A stretch of 64,000 nucleotides of DNA from Nematostella vectensis (Eukaryota > Cnidaria > Anthozoa > Actiniaria > Edwardsiidae): contig NC_064037.1 in NCBI RefSeq assembly GCF_932526225.1, forward strand, positions 17,460,471 through 17,524,470, read 5' to 3'. The position numbers and the translations under genes were made by a program. The notes below the pieces were generated by a model. It saw only the letters and a program-made list of their open reading frames with translations. It had not been told where the DNA came from and did no database searches. Shown here in pieces: positions 15,001 through 25,337 of the stretch; position 1 is the first letter of the stretch; every line of letters begins with the position of its first letter.

Positions 15001-18000
15001 GTTAGTTTTTGTTAATGGGGGTTTGAGCTAGCAGGGTCCTACTGTTAGTTTGAGTTAATGGGGGTTTGAGCTAGCAGGGTCCTACTCTGTTAGTTTGAGT
15101 TAATGGGGGTTTGAGCTAGCAGGGTCCTACTGTGTTAGTTTGAGTTAATGGGGGTTTGAGCTAGCAGGGTCCTACTGTTAGTTTGAGTTAATGGGGGTTT
15201 GAGCTAGCAGGGTCCTACTGTTAGTTTGAGTTAATGGGTGTTTGAGCTAGCAGGGTCCTACTCTGTTAGTTTGAGTTAATGGGGGTTTGAGCTAGCAGGG
15301 TCCTACTCTGTTAGTTTGAGTTAATGGGGGTTTGAGCTAGCAGGATCCCACTGTTAGTTTGAGTTAATGGGGGTTTGAGCTAGCAGGGTCCTACTCTGTT
15401 AGTTTGAGTTAATGGGGGTTTGAGCTAGCAGGGTCCTACTGTTAGTTTGAGTTAATGGGGGTTTGAGCTAGCAGGGTCCTACTCTGCTAGTTTGAGTTGA
15501 TGGGGGTTTGAGCTAGCAGGGTCCTACTGTTAGTTTGAGTTAATGGGGGTTTGAGCTAGCGGGGTCCTACTGTTAGTTTGAGTTAATGGGGGTTTGAGCT
15601 AGCAGGGTCCTACTCTGTTAGTTTCGGTTAATGGGGGTTTGAGCTAGCAGGGTCCTACTGTTAGTTTGAGTTAATTGGGGGTTTGAGCTAGCGGGGTCCT
15701 ACTCTGTTAGTTTCGGTTAATGGGGGTTTGAGCTAGCGGGGTCCTACTGTTAGTTTGAGTTAATGGGGGTTTGAGCTAGCAGGGTCCTACTCTGTTAGTT
15801 TGAGTTAATGGGGGTTTGAGCTAGCAGCGTCCTGCTGTTAGTTTCGGTAAATGGGTGTTTGAGCTAGCGGGGTCCTACTCTGTTAGTTTGAGTTAATGGG
15901 GGTTTGAGCTAGCAGGGTCCTACTCTGTTAGTTTGAGTTAATGGGGGTTTGAGCTAGCAGGGTCCTACTCTGTTAGTTTGAGTTAATGGGGGTTTGAGCT
16001 AGCAGGGTCCTACTGTTAGTTTGAGTTAATGGGGGTTTGAGCTAGCAGGGTCCTACTCTGCTAGTTTGAGTTAATGGGGGTTTGAGCTAGCGGGGTCCTA
16101 CTCTGTTAGTTTCGGTTAATGGGGGTTTGAGCTAGCGGGGTCCTACTGTTAGTTTGAGTTAATGGGGGTTTGAGCTAGCAGGGTCCTACTCTGTTAGTTT
16201 GAGTTAATGGGGGTTTGAGCTAGCGGGGTCCTACTGTTAGTTTCGGTTAATGGGGGTTTGAGCTAGCAGGGTCCTACTGTTAGTTTGAGTTAATGGGGGT
16301 TTGAGCTAGCAGGGTCCTACTGTTAGTTTGAGTTAATGGGGGTTTGAGCTAGCAGGGTCCTACTGTTAGTTTGAGTTAATTGGGTGTTTGAGCTAGCAGG
16401 GTCCTACTGTTAGTTTCGGTAAATGGGTGTTTGAGCTAGCAGGGTCCTACTGTTAGTTTCGGTAAATGGGGGTTTGAGCTAGCAGGGTCCTACTGTTAGT
16501 TTCGGTAAATGGGTGTTTGAGCTAGCAGGGTCCTACTCTGTTAGTTTGAGTTAATGGGGGTTTGAGCTAGCGGGGTCCTACTGTTAGTTTGAGTTAATGG
16601 GGGTTTGAGCTAGCGGGGTCCTACTGTTAGTTTGAGTTAATGGGGGTTTGAGCTAGCAGGGTCCTACTGTTAGTTTGAGTTAATGGGGGTTTGAGCTAGC
16701 AGGGTCCTACTGTTAGTTTGAGTTAATGGGGGTTTGAGCTAGCGGGGTCCTACTCTGTTAGTTTCGGTTAATGGGGGTTTGAGCTAGCGGGGTCCTACTG
16801 TTAGTTTGAGTTAATGGGGGTTTGAGCTAGCAGGGTCCTACTCTGTTAGTTTGAGTTAATGGGGGTTTGAGCTAGCGGGGTCCTACTGTTAGTTTCGGTT
16901 AATGGGGGTTTGAGCTAGCAGGGTCCTACTGTTAGTTTGAGTTAATGGGGGTTTGAGCTAGCAGGGTCCTACTGTTAGTTTGAGTTAATGGGGGTTTGAG
17001 CTAGCGGGGTCCTACTCTGTTAGTTTCGGTTAATGGGGGTTTGAGCTAGCGGGGTCCTACTGTTAGTTTGAGTTAATGGGGGTTTGAGCTAGCAGGGTCC
17101 TACTCTGTTAGTTTGAGTTAATGGGGGTTTGAGCTAGCGGGGTCCTACTGTTAGTTTCGGTTAATGGGGGTTTGAGCTAGCAGGGTCCTACTGTTAGTTT
17201 GAGTTAATGGGGGTTTGAGCTAGCAGGGTCCTACTGTTAGTTTCGGTAAATGGGTGTTTGAGCTAGCAGGGTCCTACTCTGTTAGTTTGAGTAAATGGGG
17301 GTTTGAGCTAGCAGGGTCCTACTCTGTTAGTTTTGGTTAATGGGGGTTTGAGCTAGCAGGGTCCTACTGTTAGTTTGAGTTAATGGGGGTTTGAGCTAGC
17401 AGGGTCCTACTCTGTTAGTTTGAGTTAATGGGGGTTTGAGCTAGCAGGGTCCTACTGTGTTAGTTTGAGTTAATGGGGGTTTGAGCTAGCAGGGTCCTAC
17501 TGTTAGTTTGAGTTAATGGGGGTTTGAGCTAGCAGGGTCCTACTGTTAGTTTGAGTTAATGGGTGTTTGAGCTAGCAGGGTCCTACTCTGTTAGTTTGAG
17601 TTAATGGGGGTTTGAGCTAGCAGGGTCCTACTCTGTTAGTTTGAGTTAATGGGGGTTTGAGCTAGCAGGATCCCACTGTTAGTTTGAGTTAATGGGGGTT
17701 TGAGCTAGCAGGGTCCTACTCTGTTAGTTTGAGTTAATGGGGGTTTGAGCTAGCAGGGTCCTACTGTTAGTTTGAGTTAATGGGGGTTTGAGCTAGCAGG
17801 GTCCTACTCTGCTAGTTTGAGTTAATGGGGGTTTGAGCTAGCAGGGTCCTACTGTTAGTTTGAGTTAATGGGGGTTTGAGCTAGCGGGGTCCTACTGTTA
17901 GTTTGAGTTAATGGGGGTTTGAGCTAGCAGGGTCCTACTCTGTTAGTTTCGGTTAATGGGGGTTTGAGCTAGCAGGGTCCTACTGTTAGTTTGAGTTAAT

Positions 18001-21000
18001 TGGGGGTTTGAGCTAGCGGGGTCCTACTCTGTTAGTTTCGGTTAATGGGGGTTTGAGCTAGCGGGGTCCTACTGTTAGTTTGAGTTAATGGGGGTTTGAG
18101 CTAGCAGGGTCCTACTCTGTTAGTTTGAGTTAATGGGGGTTTGAGCTAGCAGCGTCCTGCTGTTAGTTTCGGTAAATGGGTGTTTGAGCTAGCGGGGTCC
18201 TACTCTGTTAGTTTGAGTTAATGGGGGTTTGAGCTAGCAGGGTCCTACTCTGTTAGTTTGAGTTAATGGGGGTTTGAGCTAGCAGGGTCCTACTCTGTTA
18301 GTTTGAGTTAATGGGGGTTTGAGCTAGCAGGGTCCTACTGTTAGTTTGAGTTAATGGGGGTTTGAGCTAGCAGGGTCCTACTCTGCTAGTTTGAGTTAAT
18401 GGGGGTTTGAGCTAGCAGGGTCCTACTGTTAGTTTGAGTTAATGGGGGTTTGAGCTAGCGGGGTCCTACTGTTAGTTTGAGTTAATGGGGGTTTGAGCTA
18501 GCAGGGTCCTACTGTTAGTTTGAGTTAATGGGGGTTTGAGCTAGCGGGGTCCTACTCTGTTAGTTTCGGTTAATGGGGGTTTGAGCTAGCGGGGTCCTAC
18601 TGTTAGTTTGAGTTAATGGGGGTTTGAGCTAGCAGGGTCCTACTCTGTTAGTTTGAGTTAATGGGGGTTTGAGCTAGCGGGGTCCTACTGTTAGTTTCGG
18701 TTAATGGGGGTTTGAGCTAGCAGGGTCCTACTGTTAGTTTGAGTTAATGGGGGTTTGAGCTAGCAGGGTCCTACTGTTAGTTTGAGTTAATGGGGGTTTG
18801 AGCTAGCGGGGTCCTACTCTGTTAGTTTCGGTTAATGGGGGTTTGAGCTAGCGGGGTCCTACTGTTAGTTTGAGTTAATGGGGGTTTGAGCTAGCAGGGT
18901 CCTACTCTGTTAGTTTGAGTTAATGGGGGTTTGAGCTAGCGGGGTCCTACTGTTAGTTTCGGTTAATGGGGGTTTGAGCTAGCAGGGTCCTACTGTTAGT
19001 TTGAGTTAATGGGGGTTTGAGCTAGCAGGGTCCTACTGTTAGTTTCGGTAAATGGGTGTTTGAGCTAGCAGGGTCCTACTCTGTTAGTTTGAGTAAATGG
19101 GGGTTTGAGCTAGCAGGGTCCTACTCTGTTAGTTTTGGTTAATGGGGGTTTGAGCTAGCAGGGTCCTACTGTTAGTTTGAGTTAATGGGGGTTTGAGCTA
19201 GCAGGGTCCTACTCTGTTAGTTTGAGTTAATGGGGGTTTGAGCTAGCAGGGTCCTACTGTGTTAGTTTGAGTTAATGGGGGTTTGAGCTAGCAGGGTCCT
19301 ACTGTTAGTTTGAGTTAATGGGGGTTTGAGCTAGCAGGGTCCTACTGTTAGTTTGAGTTAATGGGTGTTTGAGCTAGCAGGGTCCTACTCTGTTAGTTTG
19401 AGTTAATGGGGGTTTGAGCTAGCAGGGTCCTACTCTGTTAGTTTGAGTTAATGGGGGTTTGAGCTAGCAGGATCCCACTGTTAGTTTGAGTTAATGGGGG
19501 TTTGAGCTAGCAGGGTCCTACTCTGTTAGTTTGAGTTAATGGGGGTTTGAGCTAGCAGGGTCCTACTGTTAGTTTGAGTTAATGGGGGTTTGAGCTAGCA
19601 GGGTCCTACTCTGCTAGTTTGAGTTAATGGGGGTTTGAGCTAGCAGGGTCCTACTGTTAGTTTGAGTTAATGGGGGTTTGAGCTAGCGGGGTCCTACTGT
19701 TAGTTTGAGTTAATGGGGGTTTGAGCTAGCAGGGTCCTACTCTGTTAGTTTCGGTTAATGGGGGTTTGAGCTAGCAGGGTCCTACTGTTAGTTTGAGTTA
19801 ATTGGGGGTTTGAGCTAGCGGGGTCCTACTCTGTTAGTTTCGGTTAATGGGGGTTTGAGCTAGCGGGGTCCTACTGTTAGTTTGAGTTAATGGGGGTTTG
19901 AGCTAGCAGGGTCCTACTCTGTTAGTTTGAGTTAATGGGGGTTTGAGCTAGCAGCGTCCTGCTGTTAGTTTCGGTAAATGGGTGTTTGAGCTAGCGGGGT
20001 CCTACTCTGTTAGTTTGAGTTAATGGGGGTTTGAGCTAGCAGGGTCCTACTCTGTTAGTTTGAGTTAATGGGGGTTTGAGCTAGCAGGGTCCTACTCTGT
20101 TAGTTTGAGTTAATGGGGGTTTGAGCTAGCAGGGTCCTACTGTTAGTTTGAGTTAATGGGGGTTTGAGCTAGCAGGGTCCTACTCTGCTAGTTTGAGTTA
20201 ATGGGGGTTTGAGCTAGCAGGGTCCTACTGTTAGTTTGAGTTAATGGGGGTTTGAGCTAGCGGGGTCCTACTGTTAGTTTGAGTTAATGGGGGTTTGAGC
20301 TAGCAGGGTCCTACTCTGTTAGTTTCGGTTAATGGGGGTTTGAGCTAGCAGGGTCCTACTGTTAGTTTGAGTTAATTGGGGGTTTGAGCTAGCGGGGTCC
20401 TACTCTGTTAGTTTCGGTTAATGGGGGTTTGAGCTAGCGGGGTCCTACTGTTAGTTTGAGTTAATGGGGGTTTGAGCTAGCAGGGTCCTACTCTGTTAGT
20501 TTGAGTTAATGGGGGTTTGAGCTAGCGGAGTCCTACTGTTAGTTTCGGTTAATGGGGGTTTGAGCTAGCAGGGTCCTACTGTTAGTTTGAGTTAATGGGG
20601 GTTTGAGCTAGCAGGGTCCTACTGTTAGTTTTGGTAAATGGGTGTTTGAGCTAGCAGGGTCCTACTCTGTTAGTTTGAGTAAATGGGGGTTTGAGCTAGC
20701 AGGGTCCTACTCTGTTAGTTTTGGTTAATGGGGGTTTGAGCTAGCAGGGTCCTACTGTTAGTTTGAGTTAATGGGGGTTTGAGCTAGCAGGGTCCTACTC
20801 TGTTAGTTTGAGTTAATGGGGGTTTGAGCTAGCAGGGTCCTACTGTGTTAGTTTGAGTTAATGGGGGTTTGAGCTAGCAGGGTCCTACTGTTAGTTTGAG
20901 TTAATGGGGGTTTGAGCTAGCAGGGTCCTACTGTTAGTTTGAGTTAATGGGTGTTTGAGCTAGCAGGGTCCTACTCTGTTAGTTTGAGTTAATGGGGGTT

Positions 21001-24000
21001 TGAGCTAGCAGGGTCCTACTCTGTTAGTTTGAGTTAATGGGGGTTTGAGCTAGCAGGGTCCTACTGTTAGTTTGAGTTAATGGGGGTTTGAGCTAGCAGG
21101 GTCCTACTCTGCTAGTTTGAGTTAATGGGGATTTGAGCTAGCAGGGTCCTACTGTTAGTTTGAGTTAATGGGGGTTTGAGCTAGCGGGGTCCTACTGTTA
21201 GTTTGAGTTAATGGGGGTTTGAGCTAGCAGGGTCCTACTGTTAGTTTCGGTAAATGGGTGTTTGAGCTAGCAGGGTCCTACTGTTAGTTTCGGTAAATGG
21301 GTGTTAGAGCTACAGTAGCAGGGTCCTACTGTAAATGCCATACTACCTGGCCTGCTCCAATTCAAGGTCAATGGAGTCCAGGAGTTTGTGGCTCTCCTGC
21401 AGTGATGCTGTCAGCTCCTTAACCTTAAGACAAACAGATTCACTATCAGTATTGTAGTCTTTCAAGAACAGGGGAATAAATCAACATAAGGTCAAACTTG
21501 TAATGTTGTGTGCCTCTGTGGTAGAGGTACAGTAGCTAGCTTTTTCTCAAAGCAAAAGAGCTAGTTCTTTTAAATGTCAGGGCAACTACTTTTTCAGGGC
21601 ATACATAATACTACTTCAACCATGTGTTGATATTTATAACCCTGTTTCCACCATGACAAAACAAACCACCTAGTTTTTTCTACATCTTGGCTCCAGTTTC
21701 TCTAGCTATAGCAGTTTAAAAAGACAGAGACCATTTCTCCGTACTTGTTGGAAACCAATAGACCACTAAGTTGAGCATTGATGAATAATTACATAAGATC
21801 TCAATTTATGGGCTTTTTTATGGCGATCATGGTAATGCTTACCTTTCTCTCTGCAGACAGTTTGAACTTCTCTGCCAGTTCAGAAACCACCTAAGATAAA
21901 ATGCCAGGACCATAAAATAAAACCATAAAATGATTGAACTGATTATATAATAAACAAAAGGCTACCATTTGACAACCAGGCAGGATCCTTGATCGAAAGA
22001 AATTTACTAGCTAGTTGAGTAATACGAGAAGCTCCTTAGGGAAAAGCATCTTGGTTGTCAGTAATTGAGACATGCAAGGCTCTTGGACTAGGAAGACCTA
22101 GAGAGACCTAGCCTGACATCATCCAGTCATGACCTTACCTCAAGTCTGTTGACAAGGGCCTGTGCCGTCATGACCTTACCTCAAGTCTGTTGACAAGGGC
22201 CTGTGCCGTCATGACCTTACCTCAAGTCTGTTGACATGGGCCTGTGCCGTCATGACCTTACCTCAAGTCTGTTGACAAGGGCCTGTGCTGTCATGACCTT
22301 ACCTCAAGTCTGTTGACAAGGGCCTGTGCCATCATGACCTTACCTCAAGTCTGTTGACAAGAGCCTCAACAACTTCACACTGCTGCTGATGTCTTCTTGA
22401 GTTTATCTCATCCTCACTGACTGCCTTTCTCAAATCTCTAATCACAACATCCTTTTCCATTATCTGTTGCTTTAGTTCAGATATCTGTTTTGTGCTCTCC
22501 TCTGAGCAGACCTTGATTCTTGATTCCTTTAGAAACACTTCTTTCTGTAGCTTAGCAACAGTAGCTTTCTGTGCTGTGTTCTCCTTGCGGCAGGAAAATA
22601 CAATCTCATTCAAATTTTTATTCTGCTCTCTGATTTTTTGGAGTTCACTTTTAAGACCCGAAATCTCTTTTAGTTTTTGCTGTAGTTGATTGATCTCAGT
22701 TTTCAGTTGCTTAATTTCCGCTTTCCTTCCCTCTAACTCTTTTTCAAAGTGTTTATGTTTGGAATTCTCTTGTAGCTGCGAAAGTTCAGTTCTTAGTCGT
22801 CTTATTTCATTTTTCTTTTTTGAGATATCTTTTTCAAGCTCCAGCACTTTTTTACCATCTGTCCTTGAGATGACTTTTTCAGACTCAACTTCTTTCTGAA
22901 AAATAAGGCAATTCCTGTTATACATGACAATGCTAATATATAATAACACTTTTATAGAAATGGCCTATGCCTTAAGGTCGCTGGCGCGTTAATCAACAGA
23001 TCACAAACAGAGTGATAGAGCAATATCAGAACCGTCAATAATTATGCGATTGCTCTAGATTCATTCCCCTGTCCCAACAAAGCGCTTCTATGTAGTCTAG
23101 TCGATCATATAAGTTGTCTTAATCTTTGACAAATATCTCTAAAATTCCACGGTTGATTGTTGAAATATTGCGGAAAATGTGTTTTTATCAGTTTTGCGGA
23201 AAAATGTTCTAAAATGGCAGTGACATTCAGTGTCATTCAAATGTTACAACTTTCTTTCTATTGAACTCAGCCAAACCAAATTTGACATGAGTTATTGTTA
23301 ACAATTGGCGGCTGTATTTGCAAAAACTCGGGTAATAAAGGCTAACATAAACGCTTTTCGAATGGAGTGAACTTCGCCGTTAATTTTTTGGGTCGAAATT
23401 CTAAATATATATCTTACTTTTTTTCTCTTCCACAGATTTTTTTCTAACTTTCACAGAGGCTGTATCACCACATATAAAACTTATTCTGGTAGTGTCGTCA
23501 AAAAGCTAACGCTCAATTTTGCATCAGTCGCAAATAAGTGCAAAACATGTTGTTTACTTTTTATGTGCTACTACATTATTGCGTGTTAATACAAATACAA
23601 TTTTTAAATGTGTGCACTCTCCATACATTGAGTCATCTTTGGTAAAAAATCTAGAGCAATCGCATAAACATTGACGCTTCTGTACGAAGTTTAAAATTGA
23701 TAACGCCCTCTGTTTATTATATGTTGATTAACGTGCGAGCGACCTTAAGGACTTTATAACATCTTAGTCACCACACACTGTATTTTCAAAGTACAACCTT
23801 TGATGTTTTGGTGAAGTTTGCAAGTTTTCTTTCAATCTGCAATCTCTCTTTATTCATTTGAAGGATAATCTCTGCAAATTCCTTTACTTTCACTGCATTC
23901 TGCTTGTCTGCTTCAGCCTGTGGAATGTAAACGGTATTTACAAATAAATTATCTGTAGGAATTTATTGCTTAGCAATGGATACTTTAAAGGGCCTTCTCT

Positions 24001-25133
24001 ACTTCCTGTTCTAACACTTGCCTGCACATATCTTTTCTCATGTATTTTGATTGACATTGCGATCTACACAACAAATTATTAGATTTGCCCTTCCACTTCA
24101 CAGACTTTATCCTACTGTAATGTTGATTGAAATACCTCAATATTGTATATTTTATTTATACTCCCCCTTAAAACAAGAAACAATTAATGCAATTCCCTTA
24201 AATTGCACTGTGCACCCCTTCTGTGCATAGTGGCACACTATTTCAAGGAAAGTACTTTAATTGTAATATATTATAACTTTTAAGCTAACTTCCAAAATAT
24301 ACAGTGCGGCCAGAAGTAGAGCCTCTTGTGATTGATATCCGCCATTGCCATAACAGCATGGAAATATCATGAAACCAGACTTAGTGTTCTTACCCTTGCA
24401 ACATCAAACAGCACTTGTGAGACAATCCTCTCGGAAAAATCGTCCATCTCTTTCTCCAATTTCACTGCTGAAGACTCTGTATCGTTGACATTATTGTGAG
24501 AATCCAAAACGCGTTTTTTATCGTTTGAAAGTGAATTAGCATCACCCAAGATCTTGAGTTTTCCACCAACAATGTCCTCTCTATCGCATGTGTTGCTTGT
24601 CGACAGGTGTTTTCTCGTTTCAAACGAAAGCGCGCTGTCTTCAGGTATAACGGGTGCTACGCTGCGACGTTTTTCGTTTTTCTGTGATTTCTTTCTGAAT
24701 ACGTAAACTGGAATGCTCCGCCGTTTGTTAATACGATGGGGCTTGCTTATTTCAGAGCTCGTTGCGAATGAAGCACGTTTCTTTACCAGCTGTTTTTTCA
24801 TTGATGTTACATTTCCTTGAACTGGTTTTAGGGGGAACCTTCCAGGAGTTCCTATGGACGGCATCTAGAAACAAAGCGTAAGATAAATCTTTTGTAAGTT
24901 ATAGTGTGGGGTAAAGTACATACCTTAAAGACTGCAGAACGATATTTGTGGTTTTGTCGACAAACAGGAACATGGTATTTGCATTTTTAAAGAAATTGTG
25001 GGGCTTTAATAGAAAATCGATGAAAAAACACACAAATATATATTCCAGTGTTTACCTGTGGTAGTAAGTTTTCTTTATCTATAGCTATTACTTGGAGAAA
25101 GTCATTTCGTATCGACTCAGTGGACGCCGCCAT
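46..25133 (-). CDS. Coiled-coil protein with N-terminal KEN motif, 3' partial
   Basis: Seven coding exons on the minus strand: 25133-25056, 24864-24394, 23917-23798, 22895-22344, 21890-21843, 21423-21347 and 226-46. All have GT-AG borders and compatible phases, giving 509 residues before the gene leaves the window after a phase-0 donor at 45. The start is the ATG at 25133 (MAASTES). Residues 20-22 form a KEN motif (IDKENLLP), a degradation signal seen in many cell-cycle proteins. Residues ~27-183 are basic, Ser/Thr-rich and low in structure, including GTPGRFPL. From ~184 onward the sequence is Lys/Glu/Leu/Gln-rich heptad-like coiled coil, with one 552-bp exon (184 residues) almost wholly coiled coil. 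I do not recognise a named orthologue; a spindle, centrosome or cytoskeletal role is only inferred. The intron between the last two visible exons is ~21.1 kb of satellite. The gene shares a short divergent promoter with PPT1. Confidence 0.8.
586..5227. repeat. Higher-order repeat, 2,300-bp period, two copies
   Basis: Rare monomer variants recur exactly 2,300 bp apart: TCCTACTATT at 881 and 3181, GGTCCAACTG at 1751 and 4051, CCTACTGTCAG at 2362 and 4662, CAAGGTCC at 2571 and 4871, and TTTTGGTAAATGG near 2848 and 5148. The sequence between markers looks identical where I compared it. The two copies are about 586-2886 and 2886-5227, with divergence just outside these limits. Confidence 0.9.
5290..18285. 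repeat. Nested higher-order repeat, 6,488-bp period, two copies
   Basis: The marker TAGCAGCGTCCTGCTG occurs at 7011, 9334, 11659, 13499, 15822, 18147 and 19949. Spacings are 2323, 2325, 1840, 2323, 2325 and 1802 bp. Three subunits thus form a 6,488-bp block that is repeated. Independent markers confirm it: GTTCATGG at 8173 and 14661, GTTGATGG at 6685/13173 and 9008/15496, and TTAGTTTTTG at 6191 and 12679. The two 6,488-bp blocks are about 5290-11790 and 11790-18285. The remainder to 21333 is a partial, rearranged continuation related at a ~1.8-kb offset. Confidence 0.88.
22128..22373 (-). repeat. 41-bp x6 array duplicating an exon 3' end and its splice donor
   Basis: Six copies start at 22128, 22169, 22210, 22251, 22292 and 22333. 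The last is the true end of the 552-bp coiled-coil exon with its donor at 22343. Read on the minus strand, each copy holds ~28 bp of exon-like sequence encoding ALVNRLE, then GAG|GTAAGG, then ~13 bp of intron. Each copy also has CACAG just before the ALVNRLE segment. Reading through the first donor meets a stop within four codons (V-R-S-stop). Confidence 0.93.
22972..23748. mobile_element. TTAA-flanked inverted-repeat element (MITE-like), ~770 bp
   Basis: The two ends are inverted copies. GGTCGCTGGCGCGTTAATCA starts at 22976, and the reverse complement of its near twin, reading GGTCGCTCGCACGTTAATCA, ends at 23744. Similarity continues inward about 110 bp to a shared TGCGATTGCTCTAGAT (near 23046 and, inverted, near 23650-23665). 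Both ends abut TTAA (22972-22975 and 23745-23748), which would fit a TTAA target duplication as used by piggyBac-type elements, although the family is unproven. No transposase reading frame is visible. It fills most of the 880-bp intron between coiled-coil exons 22895-22344 and 23917-23798. Confidence 0.75.
23918..24393. other. Intron of the coiled-coil gene, nothing notable
   Basis: AT-rich intron between exons 24864-24394 and 23917-23798. I see no repeat array, inverted ends or coding potential in it. Confidence 0.6.
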
Positions 25134-25337
25134 TTTTACTTCGTTTCGTTTGAAAACGACGCTCTCTTCTTTTGAGCATTCTGATTGGCTGCAAAACTTT
25201 ACCACAGGAGCCCCGTTGCGAGTGCTCCGCTCCCCGAATACCATCCGATAACGTCCGATCAATCGTCGTAATAACTGAATGATGATCGTCACATGACTTG
25301 TGTTCGGTTTGTCAAAACATCTTCGTCTCTATCAAAG
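25134..25337. promoter_or_regulatory. Divergent promoter between coiled-coil gene and PPT1
   Basis: Only 204 bp separate the two divergent start codons (25133 minus, 25338 plus). The interval is richer in CG dinucleotides than the flanking introns and holds an inverted CCAAT-type motif (GATTGGCTG near 25181) and a GTCACATGAC palindrome-like site. No clear TATA box is seen. A shared bidirectional promoter is the natural reading of the spacing. Confidence 0.65.
25288..25297 (+). promoter_or_regulatory. CLEAR/M-box-like E-box upstream of PPT1
   Basis: GTCACATGAC lies 41 bp upstream of the PPT1 start codon. It differs at one central base from the CLEAR element GTCACGTGAC, through which TFEB/MITF factors drive lysosomal genes in vertebrates. 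Functional use here is inferred from the position and the lysosomal role of PPT1. Confidence 0.4.

Larger units (their letters stand above)
246..21333. repeat. ~21-kb intronic satellite, ~43-bp monomer
   Basis: About 480 head-to-tail monomers fill the intron between exons 226-46 and 21423-21347 of the coiled-coil gene. The basic unit is 43 bp and contains TTTGAGCTAGC, AGGGTCCTACTGTTAG and TTTGAGTTAATGGGGG. Length variants are 43, 44 and 45 bp, the 45-bp form having ACTCTGTTAG. Three common third-segment variants are GAGTTAATGGGGG, CGGTAAATGGGTG and CGGTTAATGGGGG. Each unit carries one GCTAGC palindrome. The array starts about 13 bp inside the intron after the donor at 21346 and stops about 20 bp before the acceptor at 227. 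No unique sequence interrupts it. Confidence 0.97.

Noticed and set aside
246-21333. CRISPR-like array
   Set aside because: Units are contiguous and lack unique spacers; the window is eukaryotic with introns. It is a satellite.
246-21333. G-quadruplex role for the satellite
   Set aside because: Each unit has one run of five G and one of three or four G separated by 11 and ~23 nt; loops are too long and irregular for a convincing quadruplex.
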